From positions 125,517-187,808 of the forward strand of contig JAIPJM010000003.1 in assembly GCA_021734255.1 (NCBI GenBank): 62,292 nucleotides of DNA. Direction: 5' to 3'. This DNA is from Fidelibacterota bacterium (GTDB lineage: Bacteria > Fidelibacterota > UBA8477 > JABMPR01). Shown piece by piece: positions 61,149 to 62,292 of the stretch. Under the pieces are notes generated by a model. It ran no database searches and was not told the DNA's origin. It was given only the letters and a program-made list of their open reading frames with translations. The stretch's first letter is position 1; each line of letters starts with the position of its first letter. A program made the position numbers and the translations under genes.

Positions 61149-62183
61149 CTAGTCACTCCAGCGTAGCCCCATCCCCAGGGTGAAGCCCTCCGGTATCTGT
61201 TTGCCCAGCACATAACCCTCGGTCTTGTAGCCGGTGTGCAGGATCAGGTCTATACCATCAGCAACCCACATATCAGTGGTCAGTTCGGCAGCCACTCCGC
61301 TGCCAAAAATATCCTGGTCCCAGGCATCCACTGTGGCGGTCATGGTCATTTTGTCTGTTGTGAGAAATTCATTCCAGACCAGGCCCAGGCCGTTATTCTT
61401 AAAGGGCCGTCCCGTTTTGAAATAGACGGATAGTGCCTTCCCGTCAAGATTGATGTAATTATTCATGTAAAGCTCATAACCCAGGGGTGACACATTGAAC
61501 AGGGTACCATAGGTCCAGCCATTCTCTGCATCACCGATGAGCCAGATCGGTTTCCGCTCAACTGTCTCATCCCCGAAGGAAGCGGCGACCTCTTTGTAGA
61601 AATGGGGATCCAGGAGGTTCCAGTAGGTTCCCAGGAGCGCTGTCTCCCCATAAAGATCCACCAGGTCAGGGTTCACTGAGCTATCAGCCATAAAAACCTG
61701 TCCATCAGAGTAATTCTTCCAAACCGGTAAGATCACATGAACGGGATCGCCAGCGGTATTGATCCACACATCCCTTTCTTCAGGGGTGAAGGGAAGAATG
61801 ACCGACGTATAGAGAGGGAACATGATCCGATTGGCAAAAGCAAAGGCCAGGTCCGTATTGCTGGCACCGTTATTCTTCATGAAATCGCGCTGGATGGTGC
61901 GCACATTCAGATAATTCACCTCGAAACCAGCGGTGACCGATAGCGTTTCATCAACCAGGCTGATGGAGTCTGGCAGAGTCATGGTGGTATGGGGAATGGG
62001 TAGATTGGCATTGTGGATGTTGAAATGCCCACCGACCTGTTCGGCCCGGAGTGAATGGCCAAATTCATGGGACCAGATCAGGATCATGTAAGTCGTAGAA
62101 AAGGAAAACACGCTAAATGCTATATCACCCAGCTTGGGACTCATTGCTGGTCTTATTAAACCGGCCATGGATAATCGTATCAT
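61149..62183 (-). CDS. HEFGH-motif membrane-associated protein of unknown function
   Basis: 344 residues that I cannot place in a known family. Near the N-terminus a hydrophobic stretch (LGDIAFSVFSFSTTYMILIW) precedes SHEFGHSLRAEQ, a HExxH-like zinc-peptidase motif, in a position compatible with a membrane-facing site. The rest contains Tyr/Trp-rich segments (LLGTYWNLLDPHFYKEVAAS, FNVSPLGYELYMNNYINLDG) reminiscent of a beta-barrel end (GFTLGMGLRWSD). No catalytic third ligand was identified. The start ATG follows the stop of an upstream gene immediately. Confidence 0.65.
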   Translation of the reverse strand: MIRLSMAGLIRPAMSPKLGDIAFSVFSFSTTYMILIWSHEFGHSLRAEQVGGHFNIHNANLPIPHTTMTLPDSISLVDETLSVTAGFEVNYLNVRTIQRDFMKNNGASNTDLAFAFANRIMFPLYTSVILPFTPEERDVWINTAGDPVHVILPVWKNYSDGQVFMADSSVNPDLVDLYGETALLGTYWNLLDPHFYKEVAASFGDETVERKPIWLIGDAENGWTYGTLFNVSPLGYELYMNNYINLDGKALSVYFKTGRPFKNNGLGLVWNEFLTTDKMTMTATVDAWDQDIFGSGVAAELTTDMWVADGIDLILHTGYKTEGYVLGKQIPEGFTLGMGLRWSD

Positions 62184-62292
62184 TTACCCAGCGTAAGCTA
62201 TCTTGGGGTGCTTGAAGTAATTCGCCACGCGTTCAGGCATTTTTTGCAGCATCCGCATATATGATAACACTCCCTTCTTCAAACTCTTCTCG
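62184..62292 (-). CDS. C-terminal fragment of an unidentified protein (cut by window edge)
   Basis: From the right edge the minus-strand frame starting at 62291 gives 35 residues including YMRMLQKMPERVANYFKHPK, ending IAYAG before a TAA at 62186-62184. The residue composition looks coding. The stop is followed at once by the ATG of the HEFGH gene (TAAATG), suggesting an operon. I cannot assign a family from such a short piece. Confidence 0.55.
   Translation of the reverse strand, partial: EKSLKKGVLSYMRMLQKMPERVANYFKHPKIAYAG

Overview
The window is a gene-dense bacterial chromosome segment of roughly 50% GC. Several long secreted proteins end in a C-terminal sorting tail of the NYPNPFNP type (ends near 15914, 28549 and 59135). 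Together with a TonB-dependent receptor carrying a carboxypeptidase-regulatory-like N-terminus, a CotH/lamin-tail protein and DUF2490/DUF4956/DUF2723 proteins, this points to the FCB superphylum. A Marinimicrobia-like lineage is my best guess, by inference only. TGA is a normal stop codon here, but one gene (11510-11734) uses an in-frame TGA as selenocysteine. No transposase, rRNA, tRNA or CRISPR array was seen.

Layout. (1) 1-5132, minus strand: aromatic amino-acid operon, transcribed tyrA/prephenate-dehydratase-like fusion, aroF, aroA, aroE, aroC (cut by the left edge). Its 5' leader encodes a 14-residue peptide rich in Trp, Tyr and Phe codons, followed by a competing antiterminator and intrinsic terminator, which is a classical attenuator not recorded as a gene call. 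(2) 5220-7686, plus: the Memo / AMMECR1 / AmrS radical-SAM trio, translationally coupled. (3) 7789-16823: a membrane protein of unknown role, an MDR oxidoreductase, YqeC (selenium-hydroxylase accessory), an MFS carrier, a SelW-like selenoprotein with a SECIS-like hairpin, BioY, a beta-propeller protein and two peptidoglycan hydrolases. (4) 16836-34351, minus: membrane proteins including a frameshifted mscS, a DUF4440 lipoprotein, cupin, DNA glycosylase, M16 protease, amidotransferase, epimerase, amidohydrolase with BtpA, CstA, a CotH protein, an ATP-cone/uridine-kinase fusion, a TPM protein and RNase G. (5) 34352-37402: a structured 483-base gap with a possible broken small gene, then a radical-SAM/DUF2344 fusion upstream of RNase G. 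(6) 37600-43602, plus: DUF2007, hisS, SpoU methyltransferase and a DUF2723 membrane protein. (7) 43865-49060: alkyltransferase-like protein, Nudix, amidase, YdeI-like (minus), then xth-mutM base-excision repair pair and DUF4956-DUF2490 (plus). (8) 49082-52275, minus: TonB receptor followed by a CarH-like B12-binding regulator. (9) 52636-62292: two MFS carriers, transaldolase-like plus SDR, a second YtcJ-type amidohydrolase, a sorted repeat-rich protein, an HEFGH protein and an edge fragment.

Repeats are a notable part of the right half: three copies of a hairpin-rich MITE-like element with AAACCGTTGAAACGGTT ends lying at gene 3' ends (43661, 56917, 58826) and supplying stop codons to neighbours; a dispersed CTGAG...CTCAG element at 39209, 52380 and, as a 170-base tandem array, at 60595-61063; and a G-rich heptamer array at 60457.
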